DNA of 64,000 nucleotides from Chitinophagales bacterium (lineage in GTDB: Bacteria; Bacteroidota; Bacteroidia; Chitinophagales; Saprospiraceae): positions 1 to 64,000 of the forward strand of contig JAAFIM010000013.1 in assembly GCA_013297745.1 (NCBI GenBank), read 5' to 3'. Numbering within the stretch: position 1 is the stretch's first letter; each line of letters starts with the position of its first letter. Shown in pieces: positions 12,601 to 22,500 of the stretch. Under the pieces are notes generated by a model, which worked only from the letters and a program-made list of their open reading frames with translations, did not search any database and was not told the origin of the DNA. Made by a program: the position numbers and the translations under genes.

Positions 12601-13364
12601 ACGATTTCTATCACATTTGATGTCTCGTACAAGTGAATCTGAAATTTCATAAATTCATTTGGATAATAGTTAGTACCATCGTATCTTAATACCGCATTCC
12701 ATTCCACAACCGCAACTCTATTTGGTGCAGTTCCTATAGTATTCCACTTTACATAACCAGGCTTTAAGAGAGTAGCATTAGACGCTGCATTTCCAGCAGC
12801 AGTTGTATTTCTATTAATTGTGATAGCGGTAGCGGTAATGGCTGTTATAACAGCTTCCACTTTATTGTCTGTTTCTCTATAAGCGCTATTGTTGGAACTG
12901 TATAAACTATCTCCCACTGCCAAATAAGGCCTCAAATCGATGCCGCCTGTATTTATGGTTGGGCTATTGTTAGCAAAAGTAACATCAGTTGACATAAAGC
13001 CTAGTACTAAGTCGCGCCCAAATGCTGAGATAAGATTATTATCTCCTGTCGTAGAAATCGGATTTGTTGTATTGTTCGCGGGAAGTGTCGCGCCTAATTT
13101 TAGGAAACCATTAACACTGGCTGTAAATTGCGTGTAATTAACACCATTGTATCTAAAAGTAAACGGTAAGGTTTGCGGGTTGGACACAGCGTTGTCAGGA
13201 ATACGTTGGGGACCTGTGAAAAATCCACCAATTGCGATGGTTGAGCCTGCGCCAAGCGGTGTATAAGTTCCTATTGGTGGAGTAGAGAATGTATAAGACG
13301 CCACCTGCCCCCAGGCCTGTACGCCACTCGCCAGCACAAATAATAAAACGTATAAATATCTCAT
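648..13364 (-). CDS. Giant T9SS-secreted modular adhesin-like protein 1 (4238 aa)
   Basis: Signal peptide at residues 1-20 (MRYLYVLLFVLASGVQAWGQ). An N-terminal beta-rich domain extends to about residue 330. A long array of Ig-like/PKD-like modules follows; at least eight carry a paired-cysteine motif of the form CxxCxYxW between about residues 785 and 2080. A second long beta-module region runs to about 3600. Then come a PKD domain (WAFGDG near 3640), a jelly-roll/MAM-like domain (about 3700-3897), an Omp28-like domain beginning VLVEHFTN (about 3900-4130), and a T9SS type-A sorting domain (LFPNPAVDNF near 4158 to the end). The protein should be exported by Sec, cross the outer membrane by T9SS and be attached to or shed from the surface, probably in adhesion; that role is inferred. 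The C-terminal half is homologous to the next gene upstream. The start is supported by the AACTATG context shared with that gene. Confidence 0.9.
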   Translation of the reverse strand: MRYLYVLLFVLASGVQAWGQVASYTFSTPPIGTYTPLGAGSTIAIGGFFTGPQRIPDNAVSNPQTLPFTFRYNGVNYTQFTASVNGFLKLGATLPANNTTNPISTTGDNNLISAFGRDLVLGFMSTDVTFANNSPTINTGGIDLRPYLAVGDSLYSSNNSAYRETDNKVEAVITAITATAITINRNTTAAGNAASNATLLKPGYVKWNTIGTAPNRVAVVEWNAVLRYDGTNYYPNEFMKFQIHLYETSNVIEIVYGPNTGMSTVLSAQVGLKGNDNTDYDNRTRSAAGSWQTGTLGGLTNSAALSTGTGWTIPNGLIYRWTPPVCQLTINAANSLSPTVVNFTDPTSFAANIAAASVTGLCSGSITSSLAIAGGAAVNATWSQPAIGTNVSSVTYNAGATSLFNFNIATGVCAGTYVTGTALPTSPTPSFTIPLPSGTQVLTPSASETDALALCESATPLSVPIDITNNGAAANEMRICSGGASCTLGAATPTTTTPSFTLGAGSLTGATTLHRIQVSNNSTKCKAERVLGLKVYARPVITFPAITICENVATVVVGSITPGTGGTGQTTALTPNILGPPTTGLTVNFGSPASGPGSINFPILQTTENTAAVSLSQNYTVAIQNNYTPSGGAAFSCTASGTFSITVRPTPIIEISTITAGASVNGQTLSTCEGVDRTLYANSNSSSVTATTYNWGYLGGNNNGVTNTTTSSSSIFSNSAQIANTTVRLTGSTAGCTGTADVILNQIPSPEPTINGFTGTQNQNSQSYERVTICAGSSINLSVPSCNPSCGTYSWEYDNLPILNASTAPSGSYSATAPVSNTSSYFQTPTDSRFWNLRGTGVNGCAYSKLFVISVLANPSIGAVTASNNTICAGNELTVTANVSTVAPRTYSYTWNPSSTINSNIIVSSFDVPGNRNFVVTVTDDLGCTATASSNTVSVSDGAVITSLLANTNVCSSYPLIINSNSSSGSLYTWERSISPIAGPLSPFVPITVTTNSIRDTFNAVNILPSPFPALIGYRARVVNPSNTSCSDTQSIYIIVDTCSQPVIRGVNKDKFCPGETAQLQVLGVDTTKESIIWSTGETTQTIDIIANENTVYSVVVGKYISETLYDTFRPAPIRYIPSSVGGAAAECTGLAPCDAGRTFVWNPDNTVPTSLRCQCQPNDIVTSQVQVYFVPNADGQASYTVTTASPVVSYSTIAGKTKDTICANQTIVTTYICSDCGLSTATRYLYQRQSSNSIISNTGSLTIPSGTSTATTITASSITINRDTVLYVSTTNNFNCVAIDSIQIVARQVPILQMQDNVEICVGSSAALIAQTVGVCDACDYLWSTGETTQIISTTNPGDAYISVSSNNCIVRDTVTVVLNPRPNPIIDLSSASLGPPPTQINLCVGQTDTLYLRTTSMNPNPSLNWNTNATLPFIAITGPGGYYLQASDSATGCSGLSNPIMVVSAPIGYNSIATANPYSVCQGSAATISVPPCVGCTYQWFSTSAPTLSLASTRQFSTTVAPGSFFAVIQNAQQCRYYSTIASTQQDSFAAPIISAARTTVCNSGDTIQFNTLYNPAFQYQWYAQRGGNPNIPISAATAATYTEQFNFNAASTNVYSLIVTYPNGCTAVSNSITVLLSPLLALPAPNGTGTICIGDSLPLTTMAGATEYSWYKDGVLIPTALSAVYYATQDGNYHAEVTNINGCRALTGIAAVSLTSLTSATAVANRSNICAGDVTTLSVSICLGCQYRWYRNNIPITTLNNSNYTITVSQTGNYYAIVQIGSCQTQSNTVTINAQNVIVPSIITNSTEYCNGISPVLRTSSCPGCSYTWLRSPNINSPYQPIYGALNDSFYTVIDTGLYRVAVLYASGCSDTSAQQVIITGGYQVTLSETNSGVVCNGAAITLTAGVTPTNKCAGGCLYNWFRNGSLIQVTTINTITADSAGLYRVQVRSSSGCVQDSEIDTVKEVIIAPVIQGTASSICGNNPIGLSVTPCIGCRYQWSNSLTTITANGMDTMTPRRIYSAITVTTASGYTVSVSQGSTCGAVSPPFSLNPLAALGAIVEDAITANTTITNSCAGNGAPLRLRTLCSSCTYQWMIDSVGPPFALTDLRFIPGATLPTYSAITSGGYAIVLRDTATNCLDTSNIIQVTPVSAVAGFSLNFMPSNQLAASGGPVDLDVLGAGLLPTTQHTNPSGVYSIVPLFAYTVTNPGLTNAPRRNIFNPSTVLPGNYQVTYSYTAAGCTFTTSSLLRVLDVATVNIVNTNPQSVPYEACVGDTLRINTANYAFSVTSVSIFNQQDAYTNMIFDSTLTRQNFGGSTVFQQTLRFVVPDIGKGSFVRLIGNRANGTLDTALTPFLQIHNEPLSFSGLPNTICSNGNPINLIGTPLGGMFILQSYRNPAITPVVPSADTMRIAAFLGNALNPSLIPFSQYDSLGIDTMRVVYQYTSSYSNGNACPFPDTSTQLVVGRSVNLTSVSFNNISVSQSRERLENLVARVSPHAASPARWLRDTTIRAGVQLHDVRYGGSFTAPAGDPDEFLPANAGVGVHTLTYSIVNGICVNTVSNNITVLPAPTALPLADTICRNINPVTFNRDAAYPYSGNTPIALGGGVTYRDTFNTMVVRTRDSIALPNRYLDTINGNVGLEIFRYTPRDASPTIPQLRRDSILIQYWYRRVEFNGVVPFDTVQYVIASYMKPLFIEDTVAVDIPVAALSRVYCEDNTDNLVVGTPSGGVFSLVGGTGAYATENILPNNILNSFQVHQNETANTDYVLIYTLNGVACRSRDTFRFKIPEPISPAFSTASGQDAYCNSALPDLVNTSSAGAMTAILLVNGVSQPRVAGQLYFTPTLTTPGSQLVIHQVTDSFGCVTEARDTFQVYPLPTVRIDTFATTEFCTNDGAFIFQTLPSPVCVGASGGELMREGFDLPQLPAGWFFQNINPASSGWGQRYVNGYGVAFVDTVSQPQNTWVYTRNIPMVAGGTYQIEYWLRVGPRNCPTCADAAMKVTVGQGQNVGGQSTILANFPILDDNYAGFYTLQSHSFIAPANGNYNFAFHAYSAGRTTRWISLDTVIVRQISAANCQFGIGSLSGAGIASIPGNDSTFRFIPSSIPAGNYNIKYTFSDTRSCVDSVVIPVTIKAHPTVTMASLSPSYCNNAPSVPLSANPAGGVFNFTRILGTDTTNMTLGGNVANNIAFNTSVDLRFTPRRLGTEIMSYRYRDPLNQCVSTIYDTVTVVGIPDSAHIVSLDTAYCEGAVPTVLNVAAVNPRGLPVSGYFTGAGVTNGNAGAGVAQWKADSAVTVLGRVGNTTISYIYTAANGCVDTTRFTTRVQGRLRLSFDLVADSVRLPDSLCLNDPDKFIRVQHRQLIGAMGNVWVDTTIAFNQGIMTASGGGFGLGDRLQPASMGAGWHYVSYYFRNPDVPNCEATITDSFRIDTVPVIFFTGLPNDRAYCENETGSLLLANPPYYPGSGYLQITNTFNTDTIQVDSSFYYIDPSQLMDTTAATAQTPIHYDVFYTFTNLRGCTSTGTDTFQVRPFPRIVFNMDSVYCNQDSLLHLGSNNLVTPVGGIFSDNLPVTSIIQPDTLDLNSEAGPRRITYTYTNAFGCTDTRFKDVTLYHTPDVNFTVVGGCAGQLITFNPTLGNFDPSFDSITRVVWAFGDGNTTTVIPSSGAVIPNQTHTYNSNTGYLNPILTVTNQGFCQVSVSNPLLVSPLVVLDRYAAPYVEDFQLSNGGWLPQQEKFGNNDTSRTDTTWQYADLLNGHIQDAGNKAWVTHATSDNVYNLDERAHVYSPCFDFSRTWRPMISLDIWRDMTPGIDGAVLEAYNPVDDNWYAVGSINKGQRWYQSDFLLSRPGSQRSTLNPTGWTGISNGWENSRYRLDSFAGRENVRFRISFATTANTVLVDQPQGFAFDSVWIGERGRNVLVEHFTNFAYPDVHLVDQGLYGQIFNNYNGRDFSLIQYHSEVSSLDDQQNAVSFNDVSARSLFYGVQQFDNRALVDGTPRGDATTSGLNIDSVDLDMLQFPAFNVFVDPLSINTATGEISVSASFQATKPMPTDDYRFYAVIVEDSIPCQLLNQNSVQYELMGVMRKMLPTPAGEQYLGSWWQGQQISFSESYTSTINLPSTISLLSAVVFIQNGDESNPEVYQVATTRDLTIYAYDSLTTVIPLRPNHDKETSTCKLFPNPAVDNFTVQFEQPLATDYQWQLVNVLGQTMQSGQANAGTQNIQIDTRDYPAASYFFIIGNDRVRTQRQVIIQRP

Positions 13365-13466
13365 AGTTAGGTGTTTAATTTAGGAATATTAAAGAAAACA
13401 AATATTGTTTTGTATAAAAAATTGCTCATTAAGAATAACTAAAATATAGATTGGGAATAGCAAATG

Positions 13467-13474
13467 CAAAGATA
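13467..13474 (-). promoter_or_regulatory. Candidate -7 box of giant adhesin gene 1
   Basis: TATCTTTG on the minus strand matches TAnnTTTG and would give a leader of about 97 nt before ATG 13364. No good TTTG -33 element is seen at the expected spacing, so support is partial. Confidence 0.45.
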
Positions 13475-13520
13475 ATTATTTTTTTGAATTGCTATAGATT
13501 TATTTATCAAAATAATTATA

Positions 13521-13554
13521 AAAAGCAACTTGGGCGATATACCCAAGTTGCTAT
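13521..13554 (-). terminator. Terminator of giant adhesin gene 2
   Basis: A perfect 11-bp stem (AGCAACTTGGG at 13526-13536 with CCCAAGTTGCT at 13544-13554) lies just past the stop of the 13569-25385 gene and is followed by five T on the minus strand. The two giant genes therefore appear to be separately transcribed. Confidence 0.85.
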
Positions 13555-13568
13555 TATTTTTATGTCTA

Positions 13569-16500
13569 TTAAGGTCTAACCACAATCACTTGACGCTGTG
13601 TGTACACTTTTTCATTATTGATAGAAAAAATATACATACCAGCAGCAAATTCGTGGGTATTTATATTCAATTGTTGAGTACCTGCTTGTGCTTGTCCTGT
13701 AGTAAGAACTTGCCCCAACGCGTTGGTTACTCTCCATTCGTATTCGCCCTCCAACGCTTTATCAAAAGCAACGGTAAAATTATCTGTTGTGGGGTTGGGG
13801 AATAGTTTCAAATCTAAAATTTCTTTGCCTTCGGCAGCAGTTAATTCCTCTACATTGACAGGTCCTTCAAAAATACTCAAATCTCGCGAAGTAGCTACTT
13901 GATAAACTTGCGCAGTGGCTTGATTTTGAACAAAAACCACTAAGCGTAAATTATTTTTCTTGTAAGTAGCTGTAGGGAACGTCCAATTGACAGGTATAGT
14001 CACCGCATCGCCTGGCGCAAAGGTCTGTTCAAATTCAGTACCTGAAGCATTAGGCTGCATATTTCTAACCACCCCCATCATATTATGGCGTTGGGTACTG
14101 CGCAAAGAGTCTTCTGTAATAACGGCATGTACGATGTATTTATCTAAGGGCAAATTGCGGGTAGAGGCTACCGTGACGGTAACTGCTGCTGTACCTGTAG
14201 GCGAATTGGTAGGAGCTTGGAATATCTGAGGGATAACGGGTATAGTAATATCAAAAGTATCTTCTCTCAACATTTCCATATCCAAGTATTCGCGCTCATT
14301 GTTCATATTGCGCAACAAGTCTTCAGTCAAATCCACAAAATCTTGCCCATTGATACGCACTTTTTTGGAACTACCACTTACACCATAATAAAGCATACGC
14401 GCATTGGCTTCAGAAGCAGCTTGGGTGTTGTATAAATCAACCCCTTCTAAATTGGTTTGATACTGCATATATACCACATCGCGACCATAAAGGTTATTGA
14501 ACAACGAACTGTATAGATTATTTTCTAAAGTTGCTATCCCTAATATATTTTGATTAGAAAAATGTTCTACCAAAACACTACTTCTACGGTCTCCTACATA
14601 CACATTATCAAATGCAAAGCCTTCTCTACCATTGACTACTGTATTGTCGGAAGCAGCAAATGCTACCCGGAAACGAACATTACGCATACCTCTCAAGTCT
14701 CCATTTCGGCGGTCTGTATCCAAACGGTAAGCAGCGCGTTTGAATCCATCTAAGTTTTCGCCTGACCAGCCTAAAGGTGCATATTGTGGGCTATCAATCT
14801 GAATACCCGGCGCGCCTATTAGATATAACGAATCATACCAATTGCGGCCTTTATCCCGTTCGCCAAGCAATACCCAACCTCTATTGGGGTGGAAATACTC
14901 AATAGCCGCTCCGTCAACTCCTGCTCGGGTATCGTTCCAAATATCTAAAGCTATCATAGGACGGCTCAAATCACTAATATCAAAACAAGGACTATACACC
15001 CAACCTCTTTCTCCTACTTCATAAGGGTCATCAGCGTGTGTAACCCAAACATGGTTTTGTACTTGGTCGGTAGTGATGCGGCTGCCTGTGGCTATACCCC
15101 AATCCCATAACGAATCTAAAGAACCCCGAACTTTGGTCTCTTGTATCCATTCTGCTGGTGAAGCTTCAAAATCTTGAGTATAAGGCACATCGTGAGTTAC
15201 CGTTACTTTAGATGATACGGCTATCCTCAACCTAAACGAATCAACGCATTGATTTTGGTTGACTACAGTAAGCATAGGGAAATAAACCCCGCCCGCTGCA
15301 TAAGTATGATTTCTATTGGGTACTACAATTCGATTGGCTGATGAATTAGGTCTTACTGTATCTACAATGGCATCACCAAAATCCCAAGCGTACATAGTAA
15401 TACTATCATAAGACGGTGCTTGTATACTTAATTGATTAGCCCCAATTTGGAAGTTAATCAAATCTCCTTGGCAACCCCCTCCTGTAGCAAAACTAACTTC
15501 AGGGGTTCTGAATATAGAAATAAGTTGTTCTATAGTATCAGCACAAGTAGTCAATGGGTCTGTATAACGATAAGCCACATATCTATTGCCTTGTTGCGCC
15601 AATGGGTCAAATAAAGTATCAGCCAAAATCCCCCCAGCCACGTGCGCGGTATTGGTTATTCTACCCGTTACATCTTGGAAAAAACCGCCCAAAGGAGTAG
15701 CAGACAAAGGAAAAGGAACTGTATTGGTATCCACGCAAATGCGATTGGGTACAGAAACGAAATTCAATACGGGTGTAGGACGAACTGTTACGTAAGTTTT
15801 TAACGAATCTTGACAAACACCGCCGTTGGCATAACGCTGTGCAATATAACGATAAGTCAATGTATAAGTTCTAGCTGGAGTAGTATCCAAATCATCTGGC
15901 ACAAAATTATAAATACCACCATTTTGCAAAGCATTTTGGAAGTATAAAAACCCGCCAAACGGAGAAGGCACAATGGTAGCTCCAGCATCATTAGCGCAAT
16001 AAGCGAAAGAGTCTTCTGTGGCTATGAGTTGGTTTGTTTGTTTGCTTGGCGCAAATCCCGCAAATCCTAAAGCGGGTACTGTATCTATTACCGTATAACC
16101 AACCGTGCTATTTTCACAACCGCGAATATCTCTGTATCGGTAAGTAATTGTATCAATTCCAGAACCTGCTGAATCCGGGAAATACACAAATCCGTTGGCA
16201 AAACTTCTAAATCTTATACCCCGTCCGTTGAAACCTAAACCGCCTGTTCTGACCGTATCGGGAACTATTGGTGAAATTGCACCTCTAAATCTATTGCGAG
16301 CTACCATAAATACCGAATCTGCTGTCTCACAAATGTGGAAACGGGTATCATTGGCGGTAGAAAGCAAAGTATCGCCAGGAGGATTAAAACTCAATTGAGG
16401 TAATGGATTTATTCTAAAACTGGTATCTACTTGCGAGTTGCATCCATTTGAACTAAAATTTAATCTAATCCGCAAGCGCAAAGAGTCATCATACAAACCC

Positions 16501-19500
16501 GCTGAATCTGGATAAACGTGAGCCAAAGGAGAAACCGTGCTAATCTCTCTCAAGGCCATTGGATTACCATTCAAAAGCGAGAAACTACCGCTGGTGACTG
16601 TTACGTTAGGACTAGTTGGTCTTAATGATTGCCCTATGATTATAGTGGTGTCTTTAGCACAAACGTTAGGTACTATACCAGTTATAAACAATTCGGCTCT
16701 ATTTTTTATCAAAATAGTATCTCTAATGGTATCTCTACAAGTTGTATTAATATCCGCATAAGTGTACAGATACATTTGGTTGGTATCAATTGCGTTACTT
16801 TGTATTAATGGATTGAATTGACCGTTGGTTGCGTTAAATCCATTAATACCAGCTGGCGCATTAACATCAGAGAAAGTCCCCCCCAAAGGTATGCCCACAA
16901 TACGCACCGAATCACCCTCGCAATAACTAGATTCTACTGGCGCTCCGCCTTGCACAGTAAGTGCCAATTGAGGCAATTCTCTAATCGTAATGTATTGTTC
17001 AATAGTATTTCTACAACCATTTATACCCACCAAAGTATAAGTAATAGTATCTCTTAATGTAGTATCGCGTTGAGCCGCTACAGCATCCAAAGGATAATAA
17101 TCTGGGCTAGCCGACAATGGATTTCTAATCCCTCTACCAGTCAGCGTAACCGTATTTGTACCAAAACTACCCGTGATATTGGCATTATTAGCAAATAAAC
17201 TTATAGGTACAGCAGCCGCATTGGCACACAAGAAACTTGGCAAAGCTGGTGTCATAGCGATATTGGGGGTAGAATCCACCCTAAATAAGTCTGAATCAGA
17301 AGCTGTACAACCAAAACTATCCGCTATAGTATAACTTACAGGATAAATGCCAGGACCGCGTAATGAGGGCGAGAAAATTTGCCCAGATTGCACCCCACCC
17401 ACAAAAAACACCCCAGAACTGAGGTTTAAACTATTGGTTGGTGCGGGGAAACTGCTGATATTAGAAAGAATTGTAATCGTATCATTAGCTTCTTCTTGGC
17501 AAAAATTAGGCGCACTCGGCGAGGTCAAAGTTATGGTAAATGGATTGGGTATTTTAATAGTAATACTAGCTGAATCTTTACAAGCAGGACCCGTATAAAT
17601 ATAGGTTAGTCCAAAGTCATTGATACCATTGGGCGTCAAATAATTGATTGGATTAAATAAATTATTAACTAAAGTATCGCGAATTGCTCCCCTATTTAGG
17701 TAATACTGCCCGCCATTGGGACTACCCGAAAACTGGTAAATTTGATTTTCTTTACAGAACACTGGATTCGAGACTATCGCTGGATTTATAGTAACTGCTT
17801 GCAAATCTTCAAAATTAATGGTTCTTTGAGTACCACCTATAGTGTAATTCACCACCGAACTGGGTATTGATGCAGAAACAGGGTCAAAGAAAGTAACATT
17901 CTTTTGATATGTAAAACGCAAATCAAGAGTGGTTGAATTGCTTGGTATATTACTAGGCACTAAGGCAAAAAGTTCTTGTCCTGGGGTATTATTAATGGTA
18001 AGCAACCCCCCATTAGAAGAAGTTAACGACATTATATTTATCCGTTCAAAATAATCAAAAGTATCCAAAACACTTCTAGTATTAAATTGATAAGTATATA
18101 AATGGTTAAAACGTTGCTGTGGTACAATAGGCCCACCTGATATTATTCTACGCCCCAAATACATACTCGTCAAATCCCTGCCTATAAATACTGTATCATT
18201 AGGGCGACGGCAAATATAATTAGCTATAGAATCTAAAATAGGTCTACTCATTACATCCACTATATCCGTGATTGAATTGCTACAAGCTCCATTATTGATG
18301 GTATATGTGACCGGTTGCGGTCCCCATCCTGACGATATAGTAGCGGGCAGTATATTGCTGCTATTGATATAAGTTCCCGAATAGTTGCCCGTAAATACAC
18401 GACTAGATACAGGAAATACCAAACGGGTCAAATTAAACATACTTTCAGCTCCTTGAGTAATAGCTATCGGCGTGTATTCTATACTATCCAAACGCACATT
18501 TCTTGCCTCGACATCCAACGAGGTGCTTATGCTAGGGCAAGTGAAAGTTGTACCTGTATAATATGGAGTGAATACATAATACAAACGCAAATTTTGTACC
18601 CCATTCAATACATCATAATCTCTGATATTAGGAACGATTAGGTTAGTCCCTCCTGGAGCTACCAAGCGAGGAACCACAGTCGTGTCTGTAGGATTGGACA
18701 AATAAGCCCCTGCAAAACGCCCAATACCTGTAGCACCTGAATTAGGCACAGCTGTTAAACCTATCAAGCCTTGGTTAGAACAAACTGGTTGGCTAACACC
18801 CGCTAAATTCATAGATACAGCAGGATTTTGCACCACCAAAAAGAAAGTAGTCTGGAATGTGTCCGTACCATTGACCAATCTCACCTTTCCTGTGCGGGCA
18901 TTGCTAGGCACATTGACGGGCGAATAACCATTAAATACTGCCCCATTTGCTGTCACCACGGATGTAACAGGCACTGTAATAAGCCCTGTATCTGTTACAA
19001 ATTGTATTCTATTGGGCGAAAAAGGAAAATTGCTAATCAAAAATCTTAAACTATCTCGCAAGCAAGCCTCGTATGAAGGCATAGTAGCAGAATAAGCAAA
19101 TAAAAGCCTTCTGTTTTCAACATTCACACTTGCAGCCTCTAAAACTTCTACTGTGTCTGACGCCACAAAAGTACAAGCACCAACTGGATGCGAATAACTA
19201 ATGATATGTAATCCAGCTCCAGCTATACTTGGTGTAAATACATCAGTGGTATTATTGATAGCACCAGAAGCCGTCGCAGACGAATAGGTGCCAGCCCCCC
19301 CACGAATAGCTATAGGTTGTAAATAATTGTTTAGGCTAATAGGTGGAGTAGTGTTGGGGATTGGATTCAATGCGTCCAAAACCAACCCAAAACCTACTGG
19401 TGGATTTGATGCTATCGCTGTGATAGAATTGGTAGTAGCTGAACAACCTTTATCGTTGACAGAAACCAAGTGATAAGTGCCTGGTACATTGGTTTGATAT

Positions 19501-22500
19501 TGGGTTTGTTGTGCAACAATACCAGATATAGCCACATTATTCAAAAACCATTGCCTGTTTATTGCTGAAGGTCTTCCTGACAAAACAATAGGCGTACCTG
19601 CACAGATATTAGCGTGGCCTGGTGTTACATTTATTGTGTCTAAAAACGCAGGTGTCGTCTCTAAAAATATAGTATCCGCTGCAATACAACCCCCATTGAT
19701 AATTTGGGCTGTGTATAAAGCTCTTGCGGCTACTCCTGTAACTGTATAATTGGCGGCATTAGCTCCTGGTATCAATGTACCATTTCTATACCAACGATAA
19801 ATACAACCTGCACAAGGCGGCACACTCATTTGCGTGGTTCCTAAAGTTCCACAAATAAATGCTGTATCAGGATTTAATGCTGACAAAGGCGGTTTCATTG
19901 TGGTTGAAGCAGTGATTGTACCACCAGCTGTAGCACTTTGTATAGGCACATCCAAAGTACTAGATACACAACCTGTAATACTATCTACTACATCTACGCG
20001 ATAAGTACCAGCAGCAGTAGCCGCATAGGCAGTGTCCCTGAGTGTATTAGGAACTATGTTATTATTAATTCTCCATAAATAATTGTATCTATTGTATCTA
20101 TAGATAAGCCCCCAACTATATACCACGCCTGTATCTGGTAGTGCATTGTCAGTAACTCGCAAAGTCCAGCCTCCTGTACCAGTCATTGTTCCAGTTAAAG
20201 TGCTGAATGGAGTTTCTGGCTGGAAAGAGCCCGTGACTACACTACCTGTCACTGTAGTAATGCTAACTGGTGCTGCATCTGTCAAAACAAGATTTCTAAT
20301 AGCTCCATTACCGCTGCCTCTACCTGTCATCAGGGAGATAGGAGCCCCACCCCCAGGCGGTACTAATTGTATAGTTAACTCTTCTAATTTTTGGTGTTTT
20401 ATACTATCTATAAAAATACCAATAATTTGGTTCGCATTCGTATAACCAAGCGAAGCGCTTGACACTGTAAGTCCAGAATTTGCTAAACTTCCATTTTCTA
20501 CAGTTATAGGAGGATTCGTTGCCCTCAATCTATTGATTTGAGGATTGACAGGGGAAACTGATAATTGAACAGAACTACCATTACAAATCGTACTGCTTCC
20601 TGTTACATAAAGTTGAGCATTAAAATTAGCAAAACTAATTGGTATTTGATTGGAAGGTTGCGAAAAGCAATTGCCTTGTTTGATTCTTACTGAATAATTT
20701 CCTTCCAGTGAATCTACTCTAAAAGTATTTTGATTGGTTAAATAAGAAGCTCCATTTGACATCCAAATATATTCCGTAACTGGTTGGGCTGTTGTGCTAA
20801 GGATTACACCAGTAGGGCTGCATATAGGATTATTGATACTTATAAGTGTAGGCGTAGGCAAAAAAGTATCTCTAATCTGAAGAAAAGCAGACGTGTCCAA
20901 ACAGCCTGTCACGTCTCGTACAACAGCAAAAATAAGCCTGACTGAATTGGTCGCTAATAAATCATAGTATGGAATGGTATCTAAAGGTCGTAATGGAGCC
21001 CCAGTAGCATCATAAAAAGCAAATTGGCAAGCACTACAATTAGTTACAGACGCTGTGATGCGGGTCGTATCGCCACCACATAAAGTTTCTGTAGATGCAG
21101 CTATAGAAGGATTTGCTGTGCTATTTGAAGTATTGATAGTGATAGCATTAGACAATGACGTACAACCTCTATCATCTGTAATTCTAAGTTGGTAAGTTCC
21201 TGGTTGGGCAGTTGTATAGATATTACCTACTGCACCCACAATGGCTGTGGAATTTCTAATCCATTGATAATCCCATAAAGGTGGAAGTTGTATAACTCCA
21301 TCAGCTAAAAGGGTTACAGGGTTGCCATTACATATAAAAGGTACATTAGTTGAACTTAAACTTATTGTAGCTACAAAAGAAGACGGGGCAATTAGTATAG
21401 AATCTGATATTGCTTCGCATCCATTAGCATAAGTAATATAAAGTTGGTATTTGCCAGTGCTTGGTACTGTTAGTTGATTAGTATTAGCCCCTCCCATTGG
21501 CAACCATGATGTTGCACCCACTTTGCTGTACCATTGGTAGCTACATCCAGCACATGCTGTAGTAGACAAAACAGGAGCTGCTCCACCACAAATTACTGTT
21601 GAAGTTGCATTTACGAGTGGATTGGAATAATTGGCAGTTGATATGGGTAGTACATTAGAATATGACTTACATTTTTTGGTAGTATCATACATTTGCACAA
21701 GATAGTCAGTATTCGCAGTTACATTCGTTGTGAAACCAGTATCTATAGAAGTGGATAAATTGGAGTTTGCATACCAATAGTAGACTGCATTGGGGCTTGG
21801 ATTAGTTACGGTGAGTGTAGCCGCAGATAAAGTATTGGCAGGTAATAAATTACAAATTGAAGTAGGAGTTGATGATATTATAGGAGATACAACCGACAAA
21901 GTATCTATTAATAAATCAATAGAACGACCACTGCAGCCTGTATTATTGTTTGTAACAGAGACAGCAAACGTTCCTGCTCCAAAAGCAAAAGTAAAATTAG
22001 CGGTAGAGCCATCACTCCATAAATAACTGCAGCCTATACAGCTTGGTGTTTCTATGAGTAGAGGTGAACCATCACAAACTGTCGTTTTAATATCATTTTG
22101 AGCATCTTTGGCCAAGATACTAGGCAAAAGATTGGATGATAGCAAAACTGGTGCTTCTCTTTGATATATACAGCCATTGATATCTATAATAGAGGAGATA
22201 TAAGTACCCTGAATATCTGCATCAATACGATTATTGATTGGAACTGCATTTGAACCAGCAGGCAGTAACCAAGAATATGTACAACCTGGGCAATTAACAA
22301 CTTCCAAAGTAGTTGCATTTCCACATAACAATCCAGTATCAGGGGCAAAATAAGGATAAAATGATGGGTACTTATTTAGTGAAGCTACAGCTTTTACGCT
22401 ACAACCTGTCAAGATATTAGTCGCTTCTACTTGGTAAGCCCCCCGCTGAAATCCATTATAGGATGCTGAATTGGCAAGTGGAATTAATGCCCCATCCAGA